A stretch of DNA of 64,000 nt from Onchidella celtica (taxonomy: Eukaryota > Mollusca > Gastropoda > Systellommatophora > Onchidiidae), in the NCBI GenBank assembly GCA_963931925.1, contig OZ007569.1:24469162-24533161 (forward strand), given 5' to 3'. Below are positions 21,900 to 33,186 of the stretch, piece by piece (the first letter of the stretch is position 1; the number at the start of each line of letters is the position of its first letter). The translations under genes were made by a program, and so were the position numbers. Below the pieces are notes generated by a model. That model was not told where the DNA came from. It searched no databases and worked only from the letters and a program-made list of their open reading frames with translations.

Positions 21900-22102
21900 T
21901 TAAGCCGCGTTTTCGTGTGTGCGGAAACAGAAACGGCAACAGAAACTTCAAAAATCATTTAAGTAGTGAAATTAGAAAGAATGTTTTGATGTGGACGAAA
22001 ATGTCGTTTCCGTACACATTGGAACACTTTTTGTTTTTACTACTCGATGGATTTTTGACGTTTCCGTTTCCGTACACATGTATTGTGTAAACGCGACTTA
22101 AA
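21900..22102. mobile_element. Palindromic MITE, copy 1
   Basis: About 200 bp that folds on itself. It starts TTAAGCCGCGTTTTCGTGTG, and the end reads back as TTTAAGTCGCGTTTAC. The interior has GGAAACAGAAACGGCAACAG on one side and GACGTTTCCGTTTCCGTACA on the other. TTAA is present at both ends. Related copies lie at 37267-37467 and 38945-39139. Superfamily unknown; TTAA ends hint at piggyBac but the other copies lack them. Confidence 0.7.
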
Positions 22103-24786
22103 CCATTTTAAATTTTCTTTAAACTTCTAGCGAACACTTGCATCAGTATTTTACAGAGTCTTAACCAAATAACCAGTCAGCCTGCAAGCTCACCCACACG
22201 TTGGAGAATGAAACTGTAGTATCTGTTCAAATAGCAAATTGATGTCAGGCTTTGCTATCTGAATACATTTATATAAGTATCTAAGGGATAATTAATGCCC
22301 TGAGATACAAAGCTTCTGCCATTCTTCTGGTTATTGGATACCTTGCGATTGTACACCAAAGAGCTGGGGTACATAGCCGATGAAGGGTTAGAGACGGAGC
22401 CATTGTCCAGGTGTCTAGGTTGTCACTCTTTGATTGGGTCGCCGCATATATGTGAAAGAATTAATGTCGATTCTGTTATCTAGTAGTTTCCTCAGTTCAC
22501 TTATGAAATAATCTAGCGGTGGCTGTATCGTTTATATCCCCCTTTTATGCCCTCTTTATATTTTGCGTAATGTGGTTAGTTTAAGTTTGGATTTGGAGAA
22601 AGCACGTCGACACAGTAATGACCGTTTTGTGTTATGAAGATGGGCAAGACAATAGACAGACTTTCGCAGTATGATAGGTTTGAAGGAAACCCTACCAGAA
22701 GCGTCCACCGGCCACCCACTATGACTAATAGTGGCTAACATGTGGATCAAGGCGCGGTTGTAAACATTAAACCACGAGGATAAAGAATACCATAATTATG
22801 TTAATTAGTCTTCTAAAGCCCGATGCACCATATACAAAGCATTCATTTCTCAAGCGTAGAAATATAAGTTATCAAAATAGTGCAGAACGGTTCTGCCAGA
22901 ACCCTGCACGGCCAAGCGCCTTATTTATAGTGCTGGGCAGATCCTTGTTTTTGAGTGATCCGGATTTTTGGATTGTCCATTTCAAAATATCTAGACATCC
23001 AAATTTTAGACCTATTAAGAAAATCGGTTCTGGATTCTCGGTCCATTCCGAAGCACTTTGTTTCACCGCCTTTACAACAACAACAACAAAGCCAATAAGA
23101 ATGTGAAAGAACAATGCGGCATTCAATATGCCATAAAGTATATATAAAAAAAAATTTATTGTGTATCCCCGTCTGTTTACCCATCTCTGTGTTTTTTGTA
23201 CTTGTACCGCAGAAAATGCCTACAGTACAAGGACTTTCCATTGGACATTAGTTTTCTCCTTCCCGCATGGAACTGCAGCATCGACCGCCTGTCGCCTTGC
23301 ATAAGATACCTCGTATATTAAAGCCGGCCATGTTATTACTGGACGCAGGAGAAAACACAGTTTTTGCTGAAGTCAGGCTGTTGATGTTCAAGCAGCCTTG
23401 CCGCAATCTACTTAGAATCGAGTGCAGCACGCCTAAAATGAGTTCAAGAGCCAATTTTCATGATGGAGTCTCGCCGTCATCCCCTTCAGACATCTCTAAC
23501 TTTCGAAATCATTATCACGGCTGGATGCTGAAATTTCTGTCATGACAGATTTTTTTTTATGGTTCACACATCCCCGCCTAACTTCAGAGCGCAGAGCTCT
23601 GTTTTTCATTTTTTTACAATTTAGTGGGTGGGCGGGCAAGGCCAGGATTACATTTTCGCAAACACTGCCTCAGTATACTAATTATGTGTTTGGCTAGAAT
23701 TGATTTTCAGAATTTCAATGGCCATCTGATCATTTTAATGACATGCATACTGTTAAGTCCAGAAATGCCCTAAAATTGTTGCTTTTTCTTCATGGTTTTG
23801 GGCATGCCCTTTCTCTCGTAGAGCCCATCGCCCCCCCCCCGCACCTACCTCTCTTTCTCTCTCTCTCCCCCCCCCCCTCTTTCTCTCCCCCCCTCTAGTT
23901 CTCACGCACTCCGCCATACCTATCAACGTATCTGCAAGACAGTTACATGTGCACACATCATCGTTATCATTATGCACGACGCCACGATCTATCAGCGCTG
24001 TTAAAATTGCTATTGCATGCATCAAGACGAGGACTATTGGCGCGCCTGTGGTTTATCGCGACGCTCTGCAAGGGGCCGTCCATGAAGCTCGTATGATCAA
24101 TTCTGGCAATTTTTCGTCCCTCACCCCCACGGTCTTCACTGTACCCTTTTCATTATGCTTGGAGTCAACAGCCTCTGCCCCATTGTAGAGCGTACGGCCA
24201 AAGGAGTGGTATATGTTCAAGACAATACCTTGATGTTCTAAAACCTCACGTGGCATTTTGCATTGCCTATTTTGATTGGTACATGAAGTACATAGCCGAT
24301 AAATTCGATATTTGTATAATCCTTCAATTCATTTTGTTGAAAATAATACAAATGAAATCTAACTTTTTAAATTATTACCGTAATTGAAAAGCCTATGCAC
24401 GCTCCCCAGACCCCTCTCCCCCCCCCCGGCCAAATGTACGGTGGAGGCAGCCCGCAGCCCCCCCCCCTTCCCTCCAAAGGCATACGAACTTTGTGAATGG
24501 TCCCCAAGGACGAAACCCCATTCTAGCATTGCAAATTTATATAATTAAATACAGTTTAAGGATTGCCAGTGAATGAAAGAAAAGGCACGGGATTTGCAAT
24601 ACTTAACCTGGTGTTTTCGTGTGGAAATCAACACGATTAATAGAAATGCTAATGAACTGTTACAGTGCAGACACAGTCAGATTCACAAAAAAGATTTCAG
24701 GTGTTTGCCATTTCTAAGGCATCTAAATTTCGTGAGGCCCCCCCCCCCCCCCCATTTCTTCATTGTAAACAGAGAAAGACTTAAAG
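22103..24786. other. Intronic DNA, no gene seen
   Basis: Mostly unremarkable. It holds poly-C patches (about 23831-23875, 24419-24428, 24460-24469 and 24738-24753) and a CT-rich stretch near 23850-23890. The antisense frames at 24053-24256 and 23753-24025 have no recognised family and are not supported as genes. Confidence 0.4.
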
Positions 24787-25118
24787 CAGTGGTTCTGAAA
24801 TGGGCATCCTTGCAGTTTCGGCCGAGGGAGGAAAGTCAGAAAAAAGACGAACTCCAAACCGGGGAAGGATGTTCTCCATAGAATTAAAATGGAATCTTTT
24901 GTTTTTCATTTGATTACAATTTATTAGTGAATTAACAAAGAAACTTTGTTTCATAAATTGTTTCAGAAATAACCACTGTAAAAGTAGAATGGTGAAAACA
25001 TTATTAGATGACAGTTCAAAATGGGAGGGGGGGGGGGAATTGAAGATACCTGGGGTGACAAGGAGAGAGTGAGAGAGAGGGGGGGGGGGGTCGTGGCCTG
25101 AGACCCTGAGAACCACCG
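24787..25118. mobile_element. hAT-like MITE, copy 1
   Basis: Starts CAGTGGTTCTGAAATGGG and ends CTGAGAACCACCG, an inverted pair of the CAGTGGTTCTCA type common to hAT elements. Flanking octamers ACTTAAAG and TTTTAAAG agree at six of eight bases, consistent with a decayed 8-bp target duplication. The interior shows no ORF. A partial relative lies at 58190-58330. Confidence 0.65.
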
Positions 25119-25157
25119 TTTTAAAGCGTCTTCTCAGATAAATTTCTTACCTTAACG

Positions 25158-25239
25158 CATGCAGGTGGTTGGCTGGCGCTTCTGTTAGGTCTTCTTCTGT
25201 CCTATCATTCTGTTATATTCTGTCCATCGTCTTACTTTT
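25158..25239 (+). repeat. Family B repeat, 5' half (split by LTR element)
   Basis: Matches 34021-34090 and 49541-49610. The second half continues at 33187 after the LTR retrotransposon, so the repeat was the target. Confidence 0.7.
25235..25239 (+). repeat. 5-bp target-site duplication (left) of the LTR retrotransposon
   Basis: CTTTT, repeated at 33182-33186 straight after the 3' LTR. Confidence 0.8.
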
Positions 25240-25857
25240 TGTAGCATCTGCGGGCTGCCCCTTGCCCTCCCCCGGTTTTGTTGTTGTGCTGGTGGCTGAG
25301 CATGTGTCCATTACTTTTCCCTTTTATTGTTGGCGGCCGCCGGGGTGTGCTGTGCTCCGTGACCTGACCTTCTTTTCTAGTGAGTAGTTTTTTCCTCGCT
25401 CGCTTGTTGTCAGGTGTTTTGACTCGTTCAGTAAATATTAGTATGTTCCCGAATATTCGATAACGTTGTGGAAACGAATGTTTACGCCAGATTTGGCCTT
25501 GGGTGATGTAACCTGATGACGTATTGATGCGTGATTGGTTAGTTTGTGCGAGGGCAAAGGTAACGTTTATTTCGGGAACTTTCTATAGAAATGTTTATAT
25601 ATATAGACCTGTGTGAGTGGTTGTGGGGTGAGTAAGTGAGTTTCCTTTTGTGTGGCGTAGATATTTAGTTTCGCTGGTGTCTTCCTAGTAATTTATTGTT
25701 CACTATACAGTTATTAAACTTTAGTATTATTTAATCTATCGTCGGATCTCGTGTTTATTTATTTTACAGCTGTAATAGTTTCGTTTTCTAAAGGGTTGTA
25801 GTTAGATCAACTAACTCCCCCCTACTATAACGTGCTAGAACAACCTCAGCTGTTACA
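25240..25857 (+). repeat. 5' LTR (618 bp)
   Basis: Begins TGTAGCATCTGCGGG and ends CAGCTGTTACA. It contains a TATA-like TTATATATATAG at 25594-25605, with a transcription start expected shortly after, and ATTAAA near 25716 as a possible polyadenylation signal. It matches the 3' LTR except for one base missing near 25320 and one C/T change near 25608. Confidence 0.95.
25594..25605 (+). promoter_or_regulatory. Putative TATA box of the 5' LTR
   Basis: TTATATATATAG, about 35-40 bp before the GTGTGAGTGGTTGTGGGG region that would start the transcript. Position and motif only; no experimental support. Confidence 0.5.
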
Positions 25858-25860
25858 TAT

Positions 25861-25878
25861 TGGGGGCTCGTCCGGGAT
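25861..25878 (+). promoter_or_regulatory. Primer-binding site, tRNA-Pro type
   Basis: TGGGGGCTCGTCCGGGAT starts three bases after the 5' LTR. It is the 18-base sequence complementary to the 3' end of tRNA-Pro, the same primer site used by murine leukaemia-type retroviruses. It primes minus-strand cDNA synthesis. Confidence 0.9.
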
Positions 25879-25966
25879 CCGACCATACTCGAGCGGACCA
25901 GATCAAAATTACTAGATTTATTTACATAGTTTATTGTAGGAATATCATCGACAAGCTATCTACAAC

Positions 25967-27917
25967 ATGTCAGAGGCTATTGGAAGGCTTAGCCAGGAAG
26001 CAGACGCCTTGGAGCTCACTGGGAAGGAGAGACAGAACTACATCCGTGAAGGCCTAAAGGAGGAAAGAATGGAGCAACTGAAGATAGAGGCTCGGGAGAA
26101 GGAGATGAACCACGAGCTGGAGATGGAGAGGATCCGCCATCAGCGTGGAGGCGAGTCGACGCAGGGGACCAGCGACCACGCCAGTTCTAAGAGACCCAAG
26201 CTACCTGCATTTCAGGACAAGAAGGACGATCTGGATAGCTGGTTGCTGCGGTTTGAGAGGTTTGCTGAGACAGCTGAATGGCCCAGATCCACCTGGACGA
26301 CATCACTGTCTGCCCTGCTGACCGGGAGAGCTTTGGAGTGCTTCTGCAGACTACCGATCGACGAAGCCAAGGACTACGACAAGGTCAAGGAAGCGTTGCA
26401 GAAGAGGTACAACCTGTCAGAGGACGGATACAGACTCATGTTCAGACAAGGTAAGCCTGAAGATGGAGAAGATGTTGGAATGTTTTTGACCAGGATCAAG
26501 ACCTATCTAGAGAGGTGGATAAAGCTGTCGAAGACGGAGGAGACCTACGAAGGAGTGAGAGATCTGTTCGTCAGAGAGCAATTCATGGATGCCTGCCCAC
26601 CAGACCTTGCAACCCATGTGAGGGAGAGGAAACCAAAGACGCTACAGGACATCGCAGATTCAGCGGAGGCGTACCTGGTAGCGAGGAACCGGACGCTCAG
26701 CGGGAGCGCCAGACTGCAGAGCCGGCCAGTGCGACAGAGGCCCAACGGAGACAGAAGCCCACAGGTCTGCCATAGGTGCCAGAGGCCGGGACACAAGGCG
26801 AGGGAGTGTCGTGCAAGGACAAAAGACAAAGGTGAGTTCAGATGTTACCTTTGTGGAAAGCCAGGCCACGTTCGGAGGATGTGTCCAGCCCAGAAGGATA
26901 TGGGACGAGGCAAGCCGAACAAGGCGGCGGCGGCCGTAGTGATAGCGGCGGACGAGTCGTCGAGACAGGATGCGACGACGGCTGACACCAGCATCAACGT
27001 TCAAGCGGTAATGAAGGACGGGAAGCTACAGTTAGCGGTGCCTGTTACTTGCGGAGGATGCAGTGACGGAAGGACCGTGGAGAAACTGAAGTTACCAGTG
27101 ATGAAGGGCTTGATTGGAAATCGAGCGGTAGATGTCCTAAGAGATACCGGCTGTGAAGGTGTAGTGGTGCGGCGAGCACTGGTGGACGACGGACAGCTCA
27201 CCGGTGGGAAGAAACTTATCGCGAGGATCGATAACTCCTTGCTAGCGGCGGAGGAAGCCGTTATCGACGTGAAGACGCCTTACCTGACGGGCAAAGTGAC
27301 GGCACTGTGTCTCCCGGAGACCACCTGCGACCTAGTAGTCGGGAACGTGGACGGAGCGAAGGATCCGTACGACCCTGATACTGAGGTGATGGTAGGAGCG
27401 GTGACCACGAGGGCCCAGGAGAAGAGGAAGGACCGGTCTACGTCGCTGAAGGTGCCGAGGGCAGAACGGCACGCGGGAGTGGATAGAGAGGAACTTATCC
27501 GACTCCAAGAAGAAGACGAAGTCATTAGGAAGTTAGAGCAGAAGAAGATCCCAACTAATAGAGGCAATAAATCTGTTCATTTTGAGAAACATGGAGGAGT
27601 ACTGTACCGGATCTACAAGGACCTGAGACAGGCGACGGTTATAAGGCAAGTGGTACTACCCGAGAAATTGAGAGAGTATGTACTGAGTGTAGCCCACGAC
27701 TCGATCGTCGGAGGACACCTCGGCGTGAAGAAAACCAAAGACAGAGTTATGAGCAATTTTTATTGGCCTGGAATTGAAGGTGACGTCGCGAGATACTGCC
27801 GCTCATGCGACATATGCCAGAGGATGGTGAACAAAGGAGCGACCCCAAAGGTGCACCTGCAGAGCATGCCAGTAGTGGACGTACCATTTAGGCGAGTGGC
27901 CGTGGACTTAGTAGGAC
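25967..27917 (+). CDS. Gag-protease-integrase N-terminal part of gag-pol (interrupted)
   Basis: First part of the element's polyprotein, 650 residues up to the inserted solo LTR. A charged helical N-terminus (residues 20-60) leads into a capsid-like region (about 80-180) and a SCAN-like segment (about 195-240, YEGVRDLFVREQF). Two CCHC zinc knuckles follow (268-281 and 293-306; C..C....H....C), then an aspartic protease with DTG at 393-395 (LRDTGCEGVVV). Next is the integrase HHCC zinc finger (His 577 and 584, Cys 614 and 617) and the start of the catalytic core with its first Asp in VAVDLVG (647). The frame then runs into the insertion and stops at 27922. Gag packages the RNA, protease cleaves the polyprotein and integrase inserts the cDNA. 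This copy cannot make intact integrase unless the insert is absent. Confidence 0.93.
27913..27917 (+). repeat. 5-bp target-site duplication (left) of solo LTR
   Basis: AGGAC, repeated at 29300-29304 just after the inserted sequence. Confidence 0.85.
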
Positions 27918-29299
27918 TGTGATGTTTCCACTTTCTCTCACTAACTTTCTTCTGACACCAGCCGTGATGGGCACGGCACAAACACACTAAATAATCGACT
28001 ATCTCTCTTCTATAAGTTATAACAAACGATATCTGTATTGCTTACATATATACAATAATTATTAATTCATTCAATAATAATAGGAACACAGATCATACAA
28101 TTTCATGTGAATTTCTATGGAATGAAGTTGATGCAAATCAGTACATGCTAATTAAATGGCTTCGTAATATTCAATTTCTAGCACATTTTATAAAACACAT
28201 GGGAACATTCAGCATAAGGAAACCTCTCCTTTAGGGGTGTATGGCGCTATCTGGGCACTGGTTCTTCCTCTCTACCCTGGCTTGACTGCGCAGTTAGATC
28301 AACAGGTATCGGCAGGTACCAATAGGTCGGGAAGCCAAGAAGCCACGATGTCGTTAATCAAAGTACAAGAAGTTGAGAAGCCAAGAAGGTGTTGTTCTTC
28401 CTCCTCTGTAGAAAAACAATCGCAACTTCCTAATCTACTGCTGGAAGGCATGACTTCCGTACTTACTCCATGACGGATATTCGTCATTAATACTTTTAAC
28501 CGCTGACACTGTTATAAGTCAGGCTGCAGCTCCCATACTCCATAGGCTCCCATATAGGCAATAGAATAAACGATCAATACAGTTTTAATGATATTTACAC
28601 GTTCCCCACGAAGAATAACGCTCTCTCTAACAGACCCCATCCTATAAGGTTTCGTAACATATATGTAACGGCGTTTCCGTGACTCTCTCAGAGGCAGTAG
28701 TTATACCAAAGTAAACCCACTAGATTTAGGTTCTACAATCATGAACATTAAGTAAAATACACATACATCGTACAATTAACTTACCACTCAGCAACAGCTC
28801 AAATGCCGACAAGATACCAAAGATACCACGCTCTGACAAAGGATGTTTGCGGGTTCCCTGACCTTCCCCACTCACAAGACTAGTACAAAGTTACAGTTGC
28901 AGTTGTGGTCTCCTCTTCGGCACGAAGCTGGTGAGTGCTCTCAGCGGTCTGAAGTTGGAAGGAGCGTTCGGGGATTTATACCCAGTCAGGTAGCGTCCCA
29001 AGACGCCCACCGAGTGTGCATTAGTTATCCTAATAGCCACCCCCGTCGGCTCCACGTCAAATACTATTGAAACAGCTCTACCCCCCAAGCAATTCCCAGG
29101 TGATCTGATCGACAAGTACGGCGGTCAAGTAAACACTACCCTTTTCGGGTGTCAAAGCGCTTCAGTTGCATCCCATACTTTCCCCCTCTGGCCTACAATG
29201 ACTCTGTCTCCCCGCCGTTAACTATCTTCCCACGCTAGTTATAGGCACAATATTATTATAACTACTAGTTATACCTTGCCAATCTATCACCCTGTTACA
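27918..29299 (-). mobile_element. Solo LTR (1,382 bp) inserted in the integrase coding region
   Basis: Starts TGTGATGTTTCC and ends CACCCTGTTACA. On the minus strand this is a TGTAACAGGG ... CA element, the usual LTR start for gypsy elements. Perfect 5-bp duplications flank it. It has no coding region, no primer site and no internal LTR copy, so it looks like an LTR left after recombination between two LTRs. On the minus strand a TATAAAT lies near 28974-28980 in a promoter-like setting (CTGGGTATAAATCCCC), which supports minus orientation. Its parent element is unrelated in sequence to the host element's LTRs. A non-autonomous LTR element without detectable internal part is the alternative. 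Confidence 0.8.
28974..28980 (-). promoter_or_regulatory. Putative TATA box of the solo LTR
   Basis: TATAAAT on the minus strand, followed by a GC-richer stretch that would hold the transcript start. Motif evidence only. Confidence 0.45.
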
Positions 29300-31793
29300 A
29301 GGACCTATCGACCCCCCAAGTGAAGGTGGACATCGGTATATCCTGGTGTATATAGACTACGCTACTCGTTACCCCGAAGCCACACCCTTGAAGAAGATCA
29401 ACGCAGAAACGGTAGCAGAAGCCTTAGTGAACATCTACAGCCGTTTGGGTGTGCCCGAAGAGATCTTGTCGGACCAAGGGACCCAGTTTATGTCAGATGT
29501 CATGAAGGAAACGAATAGACTACTGGGAATTCGACAGTCGACCACTACAGTCTACCACCCTATGTGCAACGGGTTGGTGGAACGATTTAACGGCACACTG
29601 AAGAAAACTTTAAGGCGACTGTGCGCAGAGCAACCCAAGCAGTGGCACAGATACATCAACCCGCTGCTCTTCGCATATCGTGAAGTTCCCCAAGAGTCGA
29701 CCAAGTTTGCCCCATTCGAGTTGCTGTATGGGAGAACTGTGAGAGGACCAATGCACATTTTACGACAACTATGGACCAAGGATGTAGAGGAGCCGGAAAC
29801 GAAGACCAGTTACCAGTACGTCATGGAACTACGTGAGAGGCTGGAGGACACATGGAAGTTAGCGACGGAAGAACTCTCCAAGGCTCAAGGTAGACAGAAG
29901 ACCTACTACGACCGGAAGGCGCGAGAGAGGAAGTTCCGCCCCGGAGATGAAGTGTTGGTGCTACTGCCGACGAACACTAACAAGCTCCTAGTCCAATGGA
30001 AGGGACCATATAAGGTAGCCTCAGTTGTCGGTGTCAACGACTATAGAGTCAAGATGGGTGCAAAAGAAAAGACCTTGCACGCCAACCTCCTCAAGAGATA
30101 CATTCCAAGGACGTCAAAAGCAGCAGCAGCGGCAATGGAACCGAGACCTATTGTGACCGAGATGTGTGGGATGGACAACAGTAGGAGAGATACCACGTCT
30201 GAACATGTCAACGCCATAAAGGACGGCGGCGGTGATAGTGCTGAGACTGTACTGGCAGAGGACGACATGATGGACAAGAGTCAACCCGTGGAGTCAGCTG
30301 GCATGACAATTATCGAGGACTGCGACCTGGAAGGCGACAACGGTGGAACGACGGAGGACCTTGCCGACCTAGGAAGCTGGGACCAGAATGAAGGCTACAG
30401 AGATGTCCAGTATGGAACGCAACTGACATCGGAACAACGTCAAGAACTCTGCGATGTGGTGAAGAATTACCAGCACGTCTTCACCAATCTCCCTGGATGC
30501 TGTCAGTTGGGTGAACATCGCATCGACCTGACGACAGAAGTACCAGTTCGTCAACGACCATACCCGGTGCCCTACGCTATGCGCGACTCATTGAAGGAGG
30601 AGCTTAGCACCATGGAACGGCTGGGCATCATTCGAAGGAGCTCATCAGCTTATGCTTCACCTATTGTTGTCGTCAAGAAGGACGGATCCAACCGAGTCTG
30701 CATCGACTACAGGAGGTTAAACAAGATCACAGTATTCGACCCTCATCCGACAGCAGCGCCATCAGAAGTGTTTCAGAGTCTCTCGAGAGAAAAATTATTC
30801 TCTCGGATTGACCTGAGCAAGGGATACTGGCAAGTGAAAGTTCGAGAACAAGACATTCCCAAGACGGCGTTCGTCACCATGGGCGAACACTATGAATTCA
30901 TTCGGATGCCTTTTGGGATGATGAACTCAGGAGCCACGCTGAACAGGATCGTAAAGCCATTGATCCGTGGAATGAACAATGTGACAGCATATGTGGACGA
31001 CCTGCTGATTCATACAGAGACATTCGACGAGCATGTGAAGGCTCTCAAGGACTTACTGCAGAGGATGGACCAAGCTGGATTAACTGCAAGACCATCGAAG
31101 TGTCTGATTGGAACGTCTGAAGTAGACTTTGTTGGACACTTAGTGGGAGAAGGTATGATTGGCCTGTTAGAAGAGAATGTATGTAAGGTACGAGACGCAC
31201 CCAGACCCACCACTAAGAAGGAAGTGAAAGCATTCTTAGGATTAATGGGATATTACCATGAATTTATTCCTAACTTTTCAGCGATTACATCACCATTGTC
31301 TGATTTACTTAGAAAGGGTCAGCCCAATATAGTTCAGTGGGATGAAACGCAGGAGAAAGCGTACACCTCTTTGAAGAATGTCATTATCTCCAAACCCGTG
31401 TTATGTTTGCCAGATTTTTCCAAAGAGTTTGTCTTAGCAACTGATGCATCAGATCGCGGATTAGGCGCTAGTCTTATGCAGGAACACGAGGGAAAGTTGT
31501 ACCCTGTGGCATATGCTAGTCGTAAGCTATTGCCTCGTGAGACAAAATATTCGGTCTCAGAGCGAGAATGTTTAGCTATTGTTTGGGCTGTAAAAAAGTT
31601 TACTTTGTATTTGTATGGAAAGGAGTTTGTGCTCCAAACTGACCATCGGTCATTAGAGTTTTTGAACTCTGCCAAGTTTGACAGTCCAAAGTTATTACGA
31701 TGGAGTTTATTTTTACAGTCTTATCGATTCAGGATTCACTACGTAAAAGGCAGAGAAAATGTCTGTGCCGATTTCCTGAGCAGGGTATTTTAA
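29300..31793 (+). CDS. Integrase core, reverse transcriptase and RNase H part of gag-pol
   Basis: Continuation of the polyprotein after the solo LTR, in the same frame once one copy of the AGGAC duplication is discounted. Residues are counted from the GTG at 29346. The integrase core has Asp 43 (LSDQGTQF) and Glu 79 (LVERFNG), spaced D-35-E, and a GPY module at 220-222 (WKGPYKV). A linker of about 100 acidic residues precedes RT: VVVKKDGSNRVCIDYRRLNK (441-460), catalytic Asp 489 (SRIDLSKGYW), FGMMNSGAT, and YVDD at 549-552. RNase H shows Asp 700 (ATDAS), Glu 739, Asp 766 (TDHRS) and Asp 809 (ADFLSR). The frame ends in TAA after RNase H with no chromodomain and no env. RT copies RNA to DNA and RNase H removes the RNA. 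All catalytic residues are present. Confidence 0.95.
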
Positions 31794-32562
31794 AGTAGTA
31801 CACTATCAGTGAAATGCATTGTAACCCATACTTTTGCCTACTACATGAATTTCTAGGACGGCAGTATTGTACTGTAATTGGGGACGTAGTTCATCTGTGA
31901 CTGAATATTGAATTGATGGCTGATAGAGAGTCATGATGTGTTAGTCACATTTTGATTTTATGCTATGTCATATTAGTTACCAATGGAACTTGGTGTAATT
32001 TTTGAAAAATGTAACCCAAATGGGGACTGCGAGCAAGCAGTGTGTGTGTTATATTGCAATGTTGTAACTTGTTTTGACCTAATATGATGAAGAAAGACCC
32101 TATTCAGTGGTCGGTATGTATTGGTATTTTTGCCATTGTACGTATGAGTTATACATTTTGGAGATAACCATGTTATGTACAACAAGTTATATGCTATGAT
32201 TCGTGCACGAAGCATTGTGTAAACGATGGGCCATCGTTTCACCATATATGATTTGTAATAATATCATTGACCATTGTTTCACCACAGTGGTGGCGTTGTG
32301 TTATTTTGACTAGTAGGCCTACTGTCTACTATTGGGAAGCAATGACGGTATTGTATTAGTTATGGTATTAGTGATGCAAAGGATATTGCATTGTATTGTA
32401 TTTGCGATGAAATTTGGGAAGGCACTGAAATTGTTAATAATTGTAATAGAATTAGCAACTACCTTTGTGAGATTGGGAGTGCTATAGGATTATTTCACGA
32501 TAGTGCAGACGCTGTATAATGTTTTTGGAGTTGAAAGATATTCAACTTAAATTGGGGAGTTG
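31794..32562 (+). other. 3' untranslated region and polypurine tract of the LTR element
   Basis: 769 bp between the gag-pol stop and the 3' LTR with no ORF of note. The last bases before the LTR, AAATTGGGGAGT at about 32550-32561, are the likely polypurine tract for plus-strand priming, though short. Confidence 0.7.
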
Positions 32563-33181
32563 TGTAGCATCTGCGGGCTGCCCCTTGCCCTCCCCCGGTT
32601 TTGTTGTTGTGCTGGTGGCTGAGCATGTGTCCATTACTTTTCCCGTTTTATTGTTGGCGGCCGCCGGGGTGTGCTGTGCTCCGTGACCTGACCTTCTTTT
32701 CTAGTGAGTAGTTTTTTCCTCGCTCGCTTGTTGTCAGGTGTTTTGACTCGTTCAGTAAATATTAGTATGTTCCCGAATATTCGATAACGTTGTGGAAACG
32801 AATGTTTACGCCAGATTTGGCCTTGGGTGATGTAACCTGATGACGTATTGATGCGTGATTGGTTAGTTTGTGCGAGGGCAAAGGTAACGTTTATTTCGGG
32901 AACTTTCTATAGAAATGTTTATATATATAGATCTGTGTGAGTGGTTGTGGGGTGAGTAAGTGAGTTTCCTTTTGTGTGGCGTAGATATTTAGTTTCGCTG
33001 GTGTCTTCCTAGTAATTTATTGTTCACTATACAGTTATTAAACTTTAGTATTATTTAATCTATCGTCGGATCTCGTGTTTATTTATTTTACAGCTGTAAT
33101 AGTTTCGTTTTCTAAAGGGTTGTAGTTAGATCAACTAACTCCCCCCTACTATAACGTGCTAGAACAACCTCAGCTGTTACA
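32563..33181 (+). repeat. 3' LTR (619 bp)
   Basis: TGTAGCATC ... GCTGTTACA, the same as 25240-25857 except for one extra G near 32645 and one T/C change near 32932. The near identity dates the insertion as recent relative to the host substitution rate. Confidence 0.95.
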
Positions 33182-33186
33182 CTTTT
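33182..33186 (+). repeat. 5-bp target-site duplication (right) of the LTR retrotransposon
   Basis: CTTTT, same as 25235-25239. Confidence 0.8.

Larger units (their letters stand above)
25240..33181 (+). mobile_element. Young Ty3/gypsy LTR retrotransposon, Gmr1-like domain order
   Basis: A 7.9-kb element with two LTRs (TG...CA), a tRNA-Pro primer site, one long gag-pol frame and 5-bp target duplications. The pol order is protease, integrase, reverse transcriptase, RNase H. Most gypsy elements place integrase last; integrase before RT is the copia-like order described for the Gmr1 group of gypsy elements. The LTRs differ by one substitution and one inserted base, so the insertion is recent. 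A solo LTR of another family at 27918-29299 breaks the integrase. There is no env-like ORF. Its 3' UTR (31794-32562) is long and non-coding. Confidence 0.93.

Noticed and set aside
25158..25239. Longer LTR including the flanking CTGTTATATTCTGTCC sequence
   Set aside because: That flank also occurs at position 1 and elsewhere without the element, and it is not repeated after the 3' LTR. The LTR starts at TGTAGC with TG..CA ends.
28237..29115. ORFs inside the solo LTR (28237-28473, 28843-29070, 28891-29115)
   Set aside because: Short, overlapping on both strands and without family features; the sequence behaves as an LTR.
31794..32562. env-like gene between RNase H and the 3' LTR
   Set aside because: No ORF over about 90 codons on the plus strand and no signal peptide or membrane segment; it is a 3' UTR.
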